Shown here piece by piece: positions 15,886 through 26,969 of a stretch of DNA of 39,911 nt. Position 1 is the first letter of the stretch. Every line of letters starts with the position of its first letter. Made by a program: the position numbers and the translations under genes. The DNA lies in the NCBI GenBank assembly GCA_020438135.1, contig JAGQVF010000020.1, positions 1-39,911 on the forward strand, written 5' to 3'. Below the pieces are notes generated by a model. The model saw nothing but the letters and a program-made list of their open reading frames with translations. It was not told where the DNA came from and ran no database searches. The stretch is from Bacteroidales bacterium. GTDB taxonomy: Bacteria; Bacteroidota; Bacteroidia; Bacteroidales; JAADJA01.

Positions 15886-17256
15886 GTGGAAAGGTATCTT
15901 CAGATCATAAACATTGCTCTTGAAGCCGTATTTGCCAACCGGTTTCGTTCCATCCTTACAGCGCTGGGTATCATATTTGGTGTAGCTGCAGTAATTGCTA
16001 TGATGGCCATTGGAAACGGAGCCCAAAAAGAGATCCTCGACCAAATGAAACTTGTTGGGGTAAACAATATCATCATCACGCCAGTTTTTGAAAATTCCGG
16101 ATCAGGAAGTTCGGATAGTGAAGAGGATGAAGGGAAAACCCAATCCAAAAAATATTCACCGGGTCTTACATTGAAAGATGCAGAAAGCATCCGTAATATC
16201 ATCCCAACAGTGGCCATGGTAAGTCCGGAAGTGATTTATGAAACCTTTATCATTAAGGATGGCATCAGAAGTTCTGCCACCCTTTCTGGGATCACTCCCG
16301 ATTTCTTTGAGGTATTTAATCTCTCCCTGATCAAAGGGTATATGTTCACTGAGCAGCAAATGGAAAACGGCAGTTCTGTTTGCATTATCGGGCCAAACAT
16401 TGCTTCCAAATTTTTCCCGAAGGAAGATCCCATTGGCAAATATATCAAATGCGGCAACCTCTGGTTGAAAGTGACCGGTGTACTCGAAAACGTCAATATG
16501 GGCAATACCGGTTTTGAAGATCTCGGAATCAGCAACTACAATGTAAACATCTATGCGCCCATTCAAACTATTTTATTGCGTTATCGCGATCGGGCGGCTA
16601 TCACTGAAGCATCAATACACGGCGACAACGATAATATTGTGATCTCAGGCAGAGGCGGAACTTTTGCCTTTAGCAGTGGTGCGGGATCCGACGATGAATC
16701 AAACTACAATCAAATCGATAAGATCGTAGTGCAGGTGGCAGAAAGCGAACAATTGTCGGCCACTGTGGATGTGATTAAAAAAATGCTTGTACGCAGGCAT
16801 GCCAACGTCGAAGATTTTGAAATAAAAATTCCGGAATTGCTGCTCAAACAAGAACAGCGGACCAAAGATATATTTAACATCGTGCTGGGCGCCATCGCCA
16901 GTATTTCACTTATTGTTGGAGGCATCGGTATCATGAACATCATGCTTGCATCTGTTATGGAAAGGATCAGGGAGATAGGTGTGCGCATGGCCACCGGTGC
17001 CAGGAAACGCGACATCGTATTTCAGTTTTTATCCGAAGCAACATTCATCAGCCTCACCGGTGGTTTTATCGGGATCATTTTGGGTATCGGATTGTCGAAA
17101 GTGATCATGCAGCTCACCGACATCCTTACGATCGTTTCACCCCTTTCTATCTTTGTATCGTTTTTTGTTTCGGTAGCCGTGGGGATCATTTTCGGCTATA
17201 TGCCGGCAAGGCGAGCAGCCATGCAGGATCCGGTGGAATCGCTCAGGCATGATTAA
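15886..17256 (+). CDS. MacB-type ABC transporter permease (MacB_PCD/FtsX) without fused ATPase
   Basis: This 456-residue inner membrane protein has a first membrane helix at about 18-45, a large periplasmic MacB_PCD domain, and three helices in a C-terminal FtsX domain (about 325-450, including GGIGIMNIMLASVMERIREIGVRMATGARKRD). Escherichia coli MacB has an N-terminal ATPase fused; this protein begins directly with the first helix and no ATPase gene lies in the operon. The nucleotide-binding subunit must be encoded elsewhere. An acidic insert (SGSGSSDSEEDEG) near residue 70 sits early in the periplasmic part. The start is GTG at 15886, 8 bases after the adaptor stop. Confidence 0.88.
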   Translation: MERYLQIINIALEAVFANRFRSILTALGIIFGVAAVIAMMAIGNGAQKEILDQMKLVGVNNIIITPVFENSGSGSSDSEEDEGKTQSKKYSPGLTLKDAESIRNIIPTVAMVSPEVIYETFIIKDGIRSSATLSGITPDFFEVFNLSLIKGYMFTEQQMENGSSVCIIGPNIASKFFPKEDPIGKYIKCGNLWLKVTGVLENVNMGNTGFEDLGISNYNVNIYAPIQTILLRYRDRAAITEASIHGDNDNIVISGRGGTFAFSSGAGSDDESNYNQIDKIVVQVAESEQLSATVDVIKKMLVRRHANVEDFEIKIPELLLKQEQRTKDIFNIVLGAIASISLIVGGIGIMNIMLASVMERIREIGVRMATGARKRDIVFQFLSEATFISLTGGFIGIILGIGLSKVIMQLTDILTIVSPLSIFVSFFVSVAVGIIFGYMPARRAAMQDPVESLRHD

Positions 17257-17277
17257 TTTTAAATCGTTAAATGTTTT

Positions 17278-18786
17278 ATGAGAAGTTTAACAATGGTTTT
17301 AAAAAAGAAAGCAACATATATTCAGTTTCAGATTATATTGATCCTGCTGGTTTTTTCTTTTCAAATGTTGCCGGCACAGGAAGAACCAACGAAACTTACC
17401 CTGCAGGATGCTATTGATATTGCCCGGCAGCAATCACCGGACGCCTTGATCGCACGACATACGTTTTTATCAAGTTATTGGGGATACCGCTCTTACATGG
17501 CTTCTTACCTTCCTTACCTCGCTTTCGACGGAACATTGCCAGAATACAGAAGTTCTATTTCCCCGGAAATACAAGGAGGATCAACCATTTATAACTACAC
17601 AAACGAGAATACACTCAGCGGCAATTTGTCATTGAACCAGCAAATAGGTTTCACAGGAGGTAATGTTTCGGTGTCGTCAGGATTACTTAGAGTTGATGAC
17701 TTTAATGAAGATACGTCCTATTTTGTTTCGAACCTGGTCAACATTGCCTACACGCAACCGCTTTTCCAATATAACCGGATGAAGTGGGAAAGAAAAATCG
17801 AACCGGTTGTGTATGAAGAAGCGAAAAAGAAATATATCGAAGATATGGAGCAGACTTCCATAACTGCAACCAATCATTTTTTTAACCTTCTTTTGGCCCA
17901 AATCGAGAAAGAAATTGCAGTGATCAACCAGGCCAATTACGATACGCTCTATAAGATTGCCCAAGGTCGATATAATCTTGGCAAAATTGCTGAAAATGAT
18001 CTGCTTCAGCTTGAATTACAATTTCTTCGCTCAAATTCCAACGTTAAGGAAAAGGAACTCAACTTCGAGAATCAGTTGTTCAACTTCAAGTCATTTCTTC
18101 GCATCAAGGAAGATTACGACATTGAGTTGATCATTCCAGATGATTTTAAAAAGGTAATGGTTCAATATGCCAAAGCTGTTGAACAGGCCCGTTACAATAA
18201 TTCTACGGTACTGGGGTTTCACCGGAGATTACTTGAGGCCGAACGCGATCTTGCCAATGCCAAATATTCCGAACGATTTAATGCCGATATCACTGCACGT
18301 TATGGTATCGATAATAATGCTCAATTTTTAGATGATCTTACAAAGGATCCATCTGATTTAAGAATTTTCACCCTTGGTGTTTCTGTACCCATCCTCGATT
18401 GGGGGGTTACAAGAGGTAAGATCAAACAGGCCGAATCAAAGCAGGAACTGGTACGCACCGCTGTGGAGCAGGAGCAGATCGATTTCGACCAGGAAGTGTT
18501 TCTGCTGGTTTCACGTTTTAATATGCAATACGACCAGGTAAAGATCGCAGCCAAAGCCGATACCGTAGCCCAAAAGGGATACAACATCACCAAAGCCCGT
18601 TATCTCATAGGCAAGATCAGCATCACCGATCTCAACATCGCCCAGGCCGAATCGAACAGCTCAAAGGGAAATTACATTCAGGCCTTGTGGACCTACTGGC
18701 GAAACTACTACCAGTTGCGAAAACTTACCCTTTACGATTTTGAGCGCGATCAACCCATTGTTGTCAATTATAAAGAGTTGCTCTGA
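17278..18786 (+). CDS. TolC-family outer membrane efflux protein
   Basis: This 502-residue protein has a signal peptide after a short basic N-terminus (cleavage likely at LPAQ, about residues 32-35). Two OEP repeats follow, rich in long alpha-helices: TLQDAIDIARQQSPDALIARH begins the first, and an Ala/Gln/Glu-rich helical region with LLLAQIEKEIAVINQANYDTLYKIAQGRY marks the coiled coil. It would form the trimeric channel of the export system encoded by the two genes before it. It begins 21 bases after the permease stop. No terminator is clear downstream. Confidence 0.9.
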   Translation: MRSLTMVLKKKATYIQFQIILILLVFSFQMLPAQEEPTKLTLQDAIDIARQQSPDALIARHTFLSSYWGYRSYMASYLPYLAFDGTLPEYRSSISPEIQGGSTIYNYTNENTLSGNLSLNQQIGFTGGNVSVSSGLLRVDDFNEDTSYFVSNLVNIAYTQPLFQYNRMKWERKIEPVVYEEAKKKYIEDMEQTSITATNHFFNLLLAQIEKEIAVINQANYDTLYKIAQGRYNLGKIAENDLLQLELQFLRSNSNVKEKELNFENQLFNFKSFLRIKEDYDIELIIPDDFKKVMVQYAKAVEQARYNNSTVLGFHRRLLEAERDLANAKYSERFNADITARYGIDNNAQFLDDLTKDPSDLRIFTLGVSVPILDWGVTRGKIKQAESKQELVRTAVEQEQIDFDQEVFLLVSRFNMQYDQVKIAAKADTVAQKGYNITKARYLIGKISITDLNIAQAESNSSKGNYIQALWTYWRNYYQLRKLTLYDFERDQPIVVNYKELL

Positions 18787-18842
18787 CCGCTGGAAATCGA
18801 CAGCCCGCCAACTAATAAATTTTGCTCCGCTTCAATTTTTTT

Positions 18843-18850
18843 TACTTTTG
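18843..18850 (+). promoter_or_regulatory. -7 promoter box upstream of the FkbM-like gene
   Basis: TACTTTTG matches TAnnTTTG. It is 118 bases before the ATG at 18968, which implies an mRNA leader of about 110 bases, longer than for other genes here. I see no strong structure in that leader. Confidence 0.45.
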
Positions 18851-18967
18851 CCGTAACTTTTTGCTATGATACTGCTAAAACCTGCTATTCGTGAATGTAT
18901 GCAGGTAACGCTACAAAACGGTTATAAAAATAGTTCTATACTAAAAGTCAAACTAATACGCTAACAC

Positions 18968-19909
18968 ATGACAAACGACAATACCGGTTCCGATAAAAAT
19001 AATACAACCGGAATGGGCTACCGGATGGGTAAAATGGTGTACCACGGAATGAAACATGTTATTCCGCTCAACATGAGGCTCGCGCTGAAAAAAGAAATTC
19101 CTGTATCTTTAATTAAAAAGGTATGGAGTAAACCCGATGTAACAGAATGGCCCCTGCCTGAAAACAAAAACATCAATGGTTGGGAAAAATATGAATATTC
19201 GGTTTGGTCGCAAAACGGCGAAGATGGTCTGATTCGTTACATTTTCGATCAGATCGGTTACCAGTCGAAATATTTTATAGAGATTGGTTTTGAGGTTACC
19301 GAATGTAACACATTGCGACTGATGCTCATCGAAAAGCTCGACGGTATCCTGATTGACGGAGCTACCAAAGGTGTTAAAAAATTCAACAAGGCTGCAGCCG
19401 CCATGGGCATCACCAACGTGAAGGCTGTTGCTCAGTTTCTCAATTGTGAAAACCTGCAATCAACAATTGAAGGAGCCGGTGCTCCAAAAGAAGTTGATCT
19501 GCTATCGATCGATGTAGATGGCAATGATTACTGGTTTTGGGAAACGATCGACTTTATCACAGCCCGGTTGGTGATCGTTGAGATCAATTCCAGCCTCGGA
19601 CCCGACCGGTCAATGGCTGTTCCTTACGATCCGGCATATTTGCGCCACGAAAAACATCCCAGTGGCTTTTATTGCAGTGCTTCACTTACAGCTTTTAACA
19701 AACTGGCCGAAAAGAAAGGTTACAGCCTGGTTGGCTGCGACTCCAATGGGGTAAATGCATTTTTTGTTAGAAACGACTGCATGAAAGGCAACCTGAAAAA
19801 ACTGACACCTCAGGAAGCATTCAGACCGCATCGTATGCGAATTAACCGTGGATTCAGCCAGGAAGATCAATACAATACGATCAAAGATATGCCCTACGTA
19901 GAGATATAA
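18968..19909 (+). CDS. FkbM-like methyltransferase-fold protein, function unknown
   Basis: This 313-residue soluble protein has no signal peptide. A basic N-terminal segment of about 75 residues precedes the block YSVWSQNGEDGLIRYIFDQIG (about 77-97). Next come YFIEIGFEVTECNT (102-115) and LLSIDVDGNDYWFWE (about 176-190), the second acidic strand and loop of a Rossmann methyltransferase. This order resembles FkbM-like proteins often linked to glycan or lipid modification. The glycine-rich SAM motif is altered: where relatives have a GVGDG-like loop after FVE, this one has GFEVTE. It may bind SAM poorly or have another role. It stands alone between the TolC gene and ligA (opposite strand), with its own promoter and a strong terminator. 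Confidence 0.55.
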   Translation: MTNDNTGSDKNNTTGMGYRMGKMVYHGMKHVIPLNMRLALKKEIPVSLIKKVWSKPDVTEWPLPENKNINGWEKYEYSVWSQNGEDGLIRYIFDQIGYQSKYFIEIGFEVTECNTLRLMLIEKLDGILIDGATKGVKKFNKAAAAMGITNVKAVAQFLNCENLQSTIEGAGAPKEVDLLSIDVDGNDYWFWETIDFITARLVIVEINSSLGPDRSMAVPYDPAYLRHEKHPSGFYCSASLTAFNKLAEKKGYSLVGCDSNGVNAFFVRNDCMKGNLKKLTPQEAFRPHRMRINRGFSQEDQYNTIKDMPYVEI

Positions 19910-19932
19910 AAACAGAAATGATAGAGTATCGG

Positions 19933-19958
19933 AAAGGCTGCCATAGGGTGGCCTTTTT
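19933..19958 (+). terminator. Rho-independent terminator after the FkbM-like gene
   Basis: AAAGGCTGCC (19933-19942) pairs with GGTGGCCTTT (19947-19956). The 10-bp stem has T-G and G-T wobbles and the loop is ATAG. A T-tract runs through 19954-19958. It begins 23 bases after the stop codon. Confidence 0.85.
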
Positions 19959-20228
19959 GTTTTGGTACCCTTTTAGTAAAAACAACCGACCATCCAGGAC
20001 CCAATCCCAGAATATTGAAATAAACAATACCCATTATTACCCGGCGACCTCCGTGGATCCTTTGTGACCCTCTTGGTAAAAAATCAATAGCGAAACAAAT
20101 CCGGGTTTGATATTGCACTCATATAAAAAATCTCCACAATTCATGAAATCTGTGTGAAACTTGTTGAGGCGGAAACCCGGTTTGGAAGAAGAATATAACA
20201 AAGTCACCACTACTTATCAACCTTTCCA
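19959..20228. other. Non-coding stretch with repeat-like intergenic sequence
   Basis: There is no convincing gene between the terminator and the ligA stop. Around 20040-20085 the sequence reads ...GACCTCCGTGGATCCTTTGTGACC..., resembling the CTCCGTG/CTTTGTG-type intergenic repeats often seen in environmental Bacteroidota genomes. That resemblance is from memory, not from a search. The rest looks like unconstrained AT-rich DNA. Confidence 0.35.
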
Positions 20229-22385
<2,157 letters not shown>

Positions 22386-22392
22386 TAACAAA

Positions 22393-23142
22393 ATGAACAA
22401 GCTTATGTTTGCAATAAAATTTTGGATGATCGCAACCGGATTTGCACTTGGTCTGAATCTTACAAGCATGCCGGTTCAAAAAAAATATGATATGAACAAT
22501 CCACCGCAAAGGGGTTTCAGGTATATCGACCTGCCAGAAGTTTCCTACACTTCTTCTACTTCGATAGAAGAAGCGATGCTGAACCGGCGTTCTGTAAGGG
22601 AGTTTTCGGATGAACAACTCACCCTAACCGACATCTCGCAATTACTGTGGGCTGCTTATGGGATTACCGAAGACCGCTCCCATCCCGGCTCTCTGCGTGG
22701 CGGATTACGCACAGCTCCATCAGCTGGCGGTTTATACCCGCTTGAAATTTACGTGGTGGCAGGAAAAGTTGAAGGATTGAAAGCCGGTTTATACAAATAC
22801 ATTTCGAACGGGCACAGGCTCGAAATGATGCAGGAAGAAGACCTCCGTGGAGCGCTTGCCGAAGCCGCCCTGAACCAGGATTTCCTGGAGGATGCCCCTA
22901 TCAGCCTGGTGTTCACTGCGGTTTTTAAACGAACTACTGAAAAGTATGGGGATCGCGGTAAGGAACGATACGTTTGTATGGATTTGGGACATTCGGCACA
23001 GAATGTATATTTGCAGGCCGAATCCCTTGGGCTGGGAACCTGTGCCGTGGGTGCATTCACCGATCAGATGGTGACCAATGTGCTGATGCTGCCGGCAGAT
23101 GAGGAACCTTTATATATCATGCCCGTCGGAAAACCGAGATAG
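22393..23142 (+). CDS. SagB-type nitroreductase-family oxidoreductase
   Basis: This 249-residue FMN-dependent nitroreductase-fold protein has an N-terminal hydrophobic segment (about 5-22) that looks like a signal peptide or anchor. The core starts with SIEEAMLNRRSVREFSDEQLTLTDISQLLWAAYGIT, the phosphate-binding Arg-rich start of the family. It continues with RTAPSAGGLYPLEIYVV, typical of the SagB/ThcOx branch, and ends with LGLGTCAVGAFTD and PVGKPR. SagB-branch enzymes oxidise azolines in peptide natural products, but many stand-alone members have no known substrate and no cyclodehydratase gene is nearby. The PPTase gene begins 3 bases after its stop, so the three genes form a tight operon. 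Confidence 0.85.
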   Translation: MNKLMFAIKFWMIATGFALGLNLTSMPVQKKYDMNNPPQRGFRYIDLPEVSYTSSTSIEEAMLNRRSVREFSDEQLTLTDISQLLWAAYGITEDRSHPGSLRGGLRTAPSAGGLYPLEIYVVAGKVEGLKAGLYKYISNGHRLEMMQEEDLRGALAEAALNQDFLEDAPISLVFTAVFKRTTEKYGDRGKERYVCMDLGHSAQNVYLQAESLGLGTCAVGAFTDQMVTNVLMLPADEEPLYIMPVGKPR

Positions 23143-23145
23143 AAA

Positions 23146-23841
23146 ATGGTTGAATTGTATGCGATAAAAGTGATCAACGAGCAATGGTTCGGATTGCTCA
23201 AACCTGATTTATTAAACCTTTTACCTGAGACGGTAATTCACAACCTCAAACGATTCAGAAACCGGGATGCACTACAACGTAATCTCCTGGGTGAAGTGCT
23301 GTGCAGGGCAGTACTTGCTCAAAAAGAGCAAATTTCAGTAAAAGACGTTCAAACTTACCGGAAGGAAAAAGGAAAGCCCTTTTACAGCGATTTTCCCCAA
23401 TGGAATTTTAATATTTCGCATTCGGCTGAATGGGTAGTGATGGGCTTTTCGGATTCTGAACTGGGAGTCGATATTGAAAAGATCAGAACCATCGACTACA
23501 GGCTGGCACAAAGGTTTTTTTCGGAAGAGGAAAATGTTAATCTGAATGAGCGGAAAGAACCTGAAAAACAAATCTATTTTTTTGATCTGTGGACCATTAA
23601 AGAAAGTTATTTGAAGTTTCTTGGCAAAGGTTTGACCAAAACTTTGAAATCATTTACAGTTCATGATCAGAACGGAAATTTTTACCTGAAACATGATTGC
23701 GACCATCGAATGGAGGTGTTTTTTAATCAGTACGACATTGGCGACCATTGCCGGCTATCGGTATGTTCAGGGAAACCGGGTTTTGAAAAGGAAGTACGAT
23801 TTATAACTGTGAACGAACTAATTGCATATTCAAACACATGA
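23146..23841 (+). CDS. 4'-phosphopantetheinyl transferase (Sfp type)
   Basis: This 231-residue enzyme transfers the phosphopantetheine arm from CoA to a Ser of a carrier protein in the cytoplasm. It is the two-domain Sfp-type length. Motifs are FNISHSAEW (88-96), LGVDIEKI (106-113, metal-binding Asp109 and Glu111), RFFSEEE (123-129) and the signature WTIKESYLKFLGKGL (149-163, Lys152, Glu153, Lys157). No carrier protein is encoded nearby, so this may be the general fatty acid carrier enzyme of the cell. It ends in TGA within an ATGA overlap with the patatin gene. Confidence 0.9.
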   Translation: MVELYAIKVINEQWFGLLKPDLLNLLPETVIHNLKRFRNRDALQRNLLGEVLCRAVLAQKEQISVKDVQTYRKEKGKPFYSDFPQWNFNISHSAEWVVMGFSDSELGVDIEKIRTIDYRLAQRFFSEEENVNLNERKEPEKQIYFFDLWTIKESYLKFLGKGLTKTLKSFTVHDQNGNFYLKHDCDHRMEVFFNQYDIGDHCRLSVCSGKPGFEKEVRFITVNELIAYSNT

Positions 23842-24722
23842 ATACGGATCAAAAAACGGTTGCGCTTGTGATGTCGGGAGGAGGTGCCCGCGGCATGGCT
23901 CATATCGGTGTTATCAAAGCACTTGAAGAGAACGGATATAGGATCAGCTCCATCGCCGGAACTTCGATTGGTGCCCTCATCGGAGGAATTTACCTTTCGG
24001 GTAAGCTGGACGAATTTGTGGAGTGGACCGCCAACATTGGCAAATATGACCTCCTCAAATTCATGGATTTTGCGATCAATAAAAGCGGATTGATCAAAGG
24101 TGAAAAGGTGTTTCAAAAATTAAAACCGTTTGTGAATGATGTAAAAATCGAATCACTTTCAATTCCTTATGCCGCAGTAGCTGTAGATATCATGAGTCAC
24201 ACAGAAGTAGTTTTCAGCAAAGGATCGCTGGTAGATGCCATCCGGGCTTCGGCAGCCATTCCGACAGTTTTACGCCCATTTAACCTGAACGATCGTTTTT
24301 TGGTGGATGGTGGCGTTTTGAACCCTTTACCCATTGATGTGGTGAAAAGAAACCCTGGCGACCTGCTGATTGCTGTCGATTTAAATGCAGATATCCCGTT
24401 TAAGCCTGCAGAGATTGAGAAACCTGAAAAAGATGAAGCCAATCAAACCTATGAAAAAGCATTGCAATTCATCAATGAAAAATGGTCGAAATTTTTTAAA
24501 AGTGATAAATCGAAATCGATCGGTTTTTTCGACCTGATCACCCAGTCGATCTATGCCATGCAAATAAAGTTAACCCAGGCAGCCATTGAAAAACATCAAC
24601 CGGATGTAGTGGTTCGGATTTCGAAAAATTCCTGCGAAATGTTTGAGTTTCATAAGGCAGTTGAACAGATCGCTTATGGCCGCAAACAATTGGAAAACAA
24701 GCTTCAGGAATTCAACAAATAA
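23838..24722 (+). CDS. Patatin-like phospholipase (RssA-type)
   Basis: This 294-residue soluble hydrolase has a patatin Ser-Asp dyad. The oxyanion loop is SGGGARGMAHIG (13-24), the nucleophile elbow GTSIG (41-45, Ser43), and the catalytic Asp157 is in DGG (157-159). No signal peptide is present. The family hydrolyses acyl esters of lipids; the substrate here is unknown. It overlaps the PPTase gene by 4 bases, giving translational coupling with an acyl-carrier-modifying enzyme, so a lipid-related role is reasonable. The convergent MATE gene ends 10 bases beyond. Confidence 0.88.
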   Translation: MNTDQKTVALVMSGGGARGMAHIGVIKALEENGYRISSIAGTSIGALIGGIYLSGKLDEFVEWTANIGKYDLLKFMDFAINKSGLIKGEKVFQKLKPFVNDVKIESLSIPYAAVAVDIMSHTEVVFSKGSLVDAIRASAAIPTVLRPFNLNDRFLVDGGVLNPLPIDVVKRNPGDLLIAVDLNADIPFKPAEIEKPEKDEANQTYEKALQFINEKWSKFFKSDKSKSIGFFDLITQSIYAMQIKLTQAAIEKHQPDVVVRISKNSCEMFEFHKAVEQIAYGRKQLENKLQEFNK

Positions 24723-24732
24723 GTCGTTTTGG

Positions 24733-26097
24733 TTATTGGCTATCAGAAATACCGCCTTCAACCGGGTGTTTAACCACCGTTTTAGTTTTCCATTTCCCGG
24801 TGAGGTAATATAAATAAGCGAGAATCATCCCCAGGAACCACCCGATGGGAATGGCCCACCAAATACCGGTTTCCCCAATTTTTTGAGAAAGAAAATATGA
24901 AACCGGTATTCGTACCACCCACAGGGCAAACAATGTGATAAACATCGGTATCAACGTATCCCCTGCCCCTCGCATTACACCGTTCAAAACAAACATCGAA
25001 GAAAAAATAATGTAAAAGGAACTGACTATGATCAGGTATTTCGAACCGATGTCGATAACCGCTTGATCGTCGGTAAAAATGCCCATCAACTGGTTTGAAA
25101 AAAGGATGGCCACTACAGTGATGATAACAGATATAATAGAGGTCATCACAAAAGTTGAGATAAGGCCGGCCTTTACTCTTTCAACCTTGTTGGCACCTAA
25201 ATTTTGTCCGACAAAAGTGGATAATGCTGCGCCGAAATTCATGGCGGGCAGGGCGGCCAGCGAATCAATACGCATGGCAATTGAAAAAGCTGCAATCACA
25301 TTTGTACCAAAGAGGTTTACAATCCAAACAATGGCAATTAAACCCAGCGAAACAAAGGTTTGTTGCAACCCTGAAGGCAATCCGATTCGTATACTTTGCC
25401 TGAATATTTCCCTGTCGAATTTCAATTTCCGGATGGTGAGTCTTACCACATCATGAGTCCTGTTTAAATAAATGATGGCGGTGATAAACGCACCACCCTG
25501 AGCAAGAATGGTACCGATGGCAACGCCAGCAACTCCCCATTTAAAAACAATAACAAAAAGAAGATCAAAAATCACATTGGTAATGGTGGAAAGTATCAGG
25601 AAATAAAGCGGTGTTTTCGAATCGCCAAGCCCCCTCAAAATAGCTGCAGTTCCGTTAAAACCAAAAAAGAAAATGAGTCCGGATAAATAAATTTGAAGAT
25701 ATGTGGTGGCATACGGAATAACATTCTCAGGAAGCTGGATCAGTTTGAAAATTGGTCCGGTGAGCCATATACCGATGACGGAAAGGATGATGGATGCAAC
25801 AAACAAAACGATGTATAGGGTGTCGATGGTTTTTTTAACCATGTCAAGTTTTTTCGCCCCGAAGTATTGGGCGATAATGATCGTGGCACCCGTGGCAAAG
25901 CCAATTACCAGCGAAATCAGTGCAAATATGATGGGAAATGAAGCCCCAACAGCAGCCAGGGCCTCTTTGCCAATAAAATTACCAATAACAATGCTATCGA
26001 CAATATTATACATCTGCTGGAAAACATTTCCCAACAGCATGGGTGCCGCAAACTGAAAGATCAGCTTGCTTTCCTTACCGGTTGTGAGATCTTTCAT
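24733..26097 (-). CDS. MATE-family multidrug/cation efflux transporter
   Basis: This 454-residue inner membrane protein has about 12 membrane helices in two MATE repeats. It starts with LIFQFAAPMLLGNVFQQMYNIVDSIVIGNFIGKEALAAVG, the usual first-helix signature. The second half begins near SIRIGLPSGLQQTFVSLGLIAIVWIVN. MATE proteins export drugs or metabolites driven by Na+ or H+. The cargo cannot be told from sequence. It is a single gene with a TACTTTTG promoter box upstream (26147-26154). Confidence 0.92.
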   Translation of the reverse strand: MKDLTTGKESKLIFQFAAPMLLGNVFQQMYNIVDSIVIGNFIGKEALAAVGASFPIIFALISLVIGFATGATIIIAQYFGAKKLDMVKKTIDTLYIVLFVASIILSVIGIWLTGPIFKLIQLPENVIPYATTYLQIYLSGLIFFFGFNGTAAILRGLGDSKTPLYFLILSTITNVIFDLLFVIVFKWGVAGVAIGTILAQGGAFITAIIYLNRTHDVVRLTIRKLKFDREIFRQSIRIGLPSGLQQTFVSLGLIAIVWIVNLFGTNVIAAFSIAMRIDSLAALPAMNFGAALSTFVGQNLGANKVERVKAGLISTFVMTSIISVIITVVAILFSNQLMGIFTDDQAVIDIGSKYLIIVSSFYIIFSSMFVLNGVMRGAGDTLIPMFITLFALWVVRIPVSYFLSQKIGETGIWWAIPIGWFLGMILAYLYYLTGKWKTKTVVKHPVEGGISDSQ

Positions 26098-26146
26098 GAA
26101 CTACTTTTTCTTCCTCCGACGCAGTGCAACCGAAATATTGCAGGGG

Positions 26147-26154
26147 CAAAAGTA
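26147..26154 (-). promoter_or_regulatory. -7 promoter box of the MATE gene
   Basis: On the minus strand TACTTTTG matches TAnnTTTG. It is 50-57 bases before the ATG at 26097. Confidence 0.5.
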
Positions 26155-26257
26155 TCAAATATGTGGTTGCCGGAAGAATTCCTGCTTAATGAATAATGAA
26201 CACTAACGGCAAGTAACTTATTTGAACAAATACCTGTGGAAAACATTTTTTGATTAA

Positions 26258-26300
26258 ACATTGTTTACCCAATGTATTTAATTGGAATTTTTTACTTTTG
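26258..26300 (+). promoter_or_regulatory. Promoter of the DUF6580 gene with inverted repeat upstream
   Basis: TACTTTTG (26293-26300) matches TAnnTTTG, 22 bases before the ATG at 26322. An inverted repeat, ACATTG-TTTACC-CAATGT (26258-26275), covers the -33 region and could be a regulator site. The box lies inside a longer open frame starting at 26250, so the real start is downstream. Confidence 0.5.
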
Positions 26301-26321
26301 CCATTCTTAAAAAGCAACAAC

Positions 26322-26858
26322 ATGATTGAAACAATAAAAACTCCCCGATTTCTTCTGATAGCAGGCATTATCCTCTTTGGTGCAATGATGCGTCTGGTGC
26401 CTCACTGGCCTAACTTTACACCCATTGCGGCGATGGCTCTTTTTGGAGGTGCCTATCTGAAGAAAAAACATCTTGCTTTCATCGTTCCTTTTGCTGCTAT
26501 GTTTCTCAGTGATCTTATTCTGGGACTTCACCAATGGATGATTGCTGTATATATCAGCTTTGCGCTGGTTGTTGCAATTGGAATGCAGTTAAAAAGCCGG
26601 GTTAAGGTTGGGAGTGTATTGCTTGCAACTGTTTCAGCATCCTTGTTGTTTTTTCTTATCACCAATTTTGCTATCTGGTATGGAAGTCCCTGGTATACCC
26701 AGGATTTTGCAGGTTTACTCACCTGTTATGCGGCCGGTTTGCCTTTCCTGAATAACGGGATTATTGGCGATCTTTTCTTTTCAACAATTTTCTTTGGTGG
26801 TTTTTACTTTGCCCAGAAGAGGTTTCCGGTATTTGCAACTGTTGAATTGAAGAAGTAA
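26322..26858 (+). CDS. DUF6580 family membrane protein (putative transporter)
   Basis: This 178-residue protein has about five hydrophobic helices. It shows the family blocks FTPIAAMALFGGAYLKKKHLAF and PFAAMFLSDLILGLH, then FFLITNFAIWYGSPWYTQDFAGLLTCYAAGLPFLNN. These DUF6580 proteins resemble the small substrate-binding membrane subunits of ECF-type vitamin transporters. The substrate is unknown and no ECF ATPase or T component is nearby. The start was moved from 26250 to 26322 because the promoter box at 26293-26300 lies within the longer frame. It is a single gene. Confidence 0.75.
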   Translation: MIETIKTPRFLLIAGIILFGAMMRLVPHWPNFTPIAAMALFGGAYLKKKHLAFIVPFAAMFLSDLILGLHQWMIAVYISFALVVAIGMQLKSRVKVGSVLLATVSASLLFFLITNFAIWYGSPWYTQDFAGLLTCYAAGLPFLNNGIIGDLFFSTIFFGGFYFAQKRFPVFATVELKK

Positions 26859-26969
26859 GTATAGAAATCTGAGTCGTAATTCCCTTAAGGTTTCAATATT
26901 TATCCGTTGTCTTTTCTTTCATGGAGGATACTGATGAATTTTATAACTCTTTGAAAAAATGGATACAAT

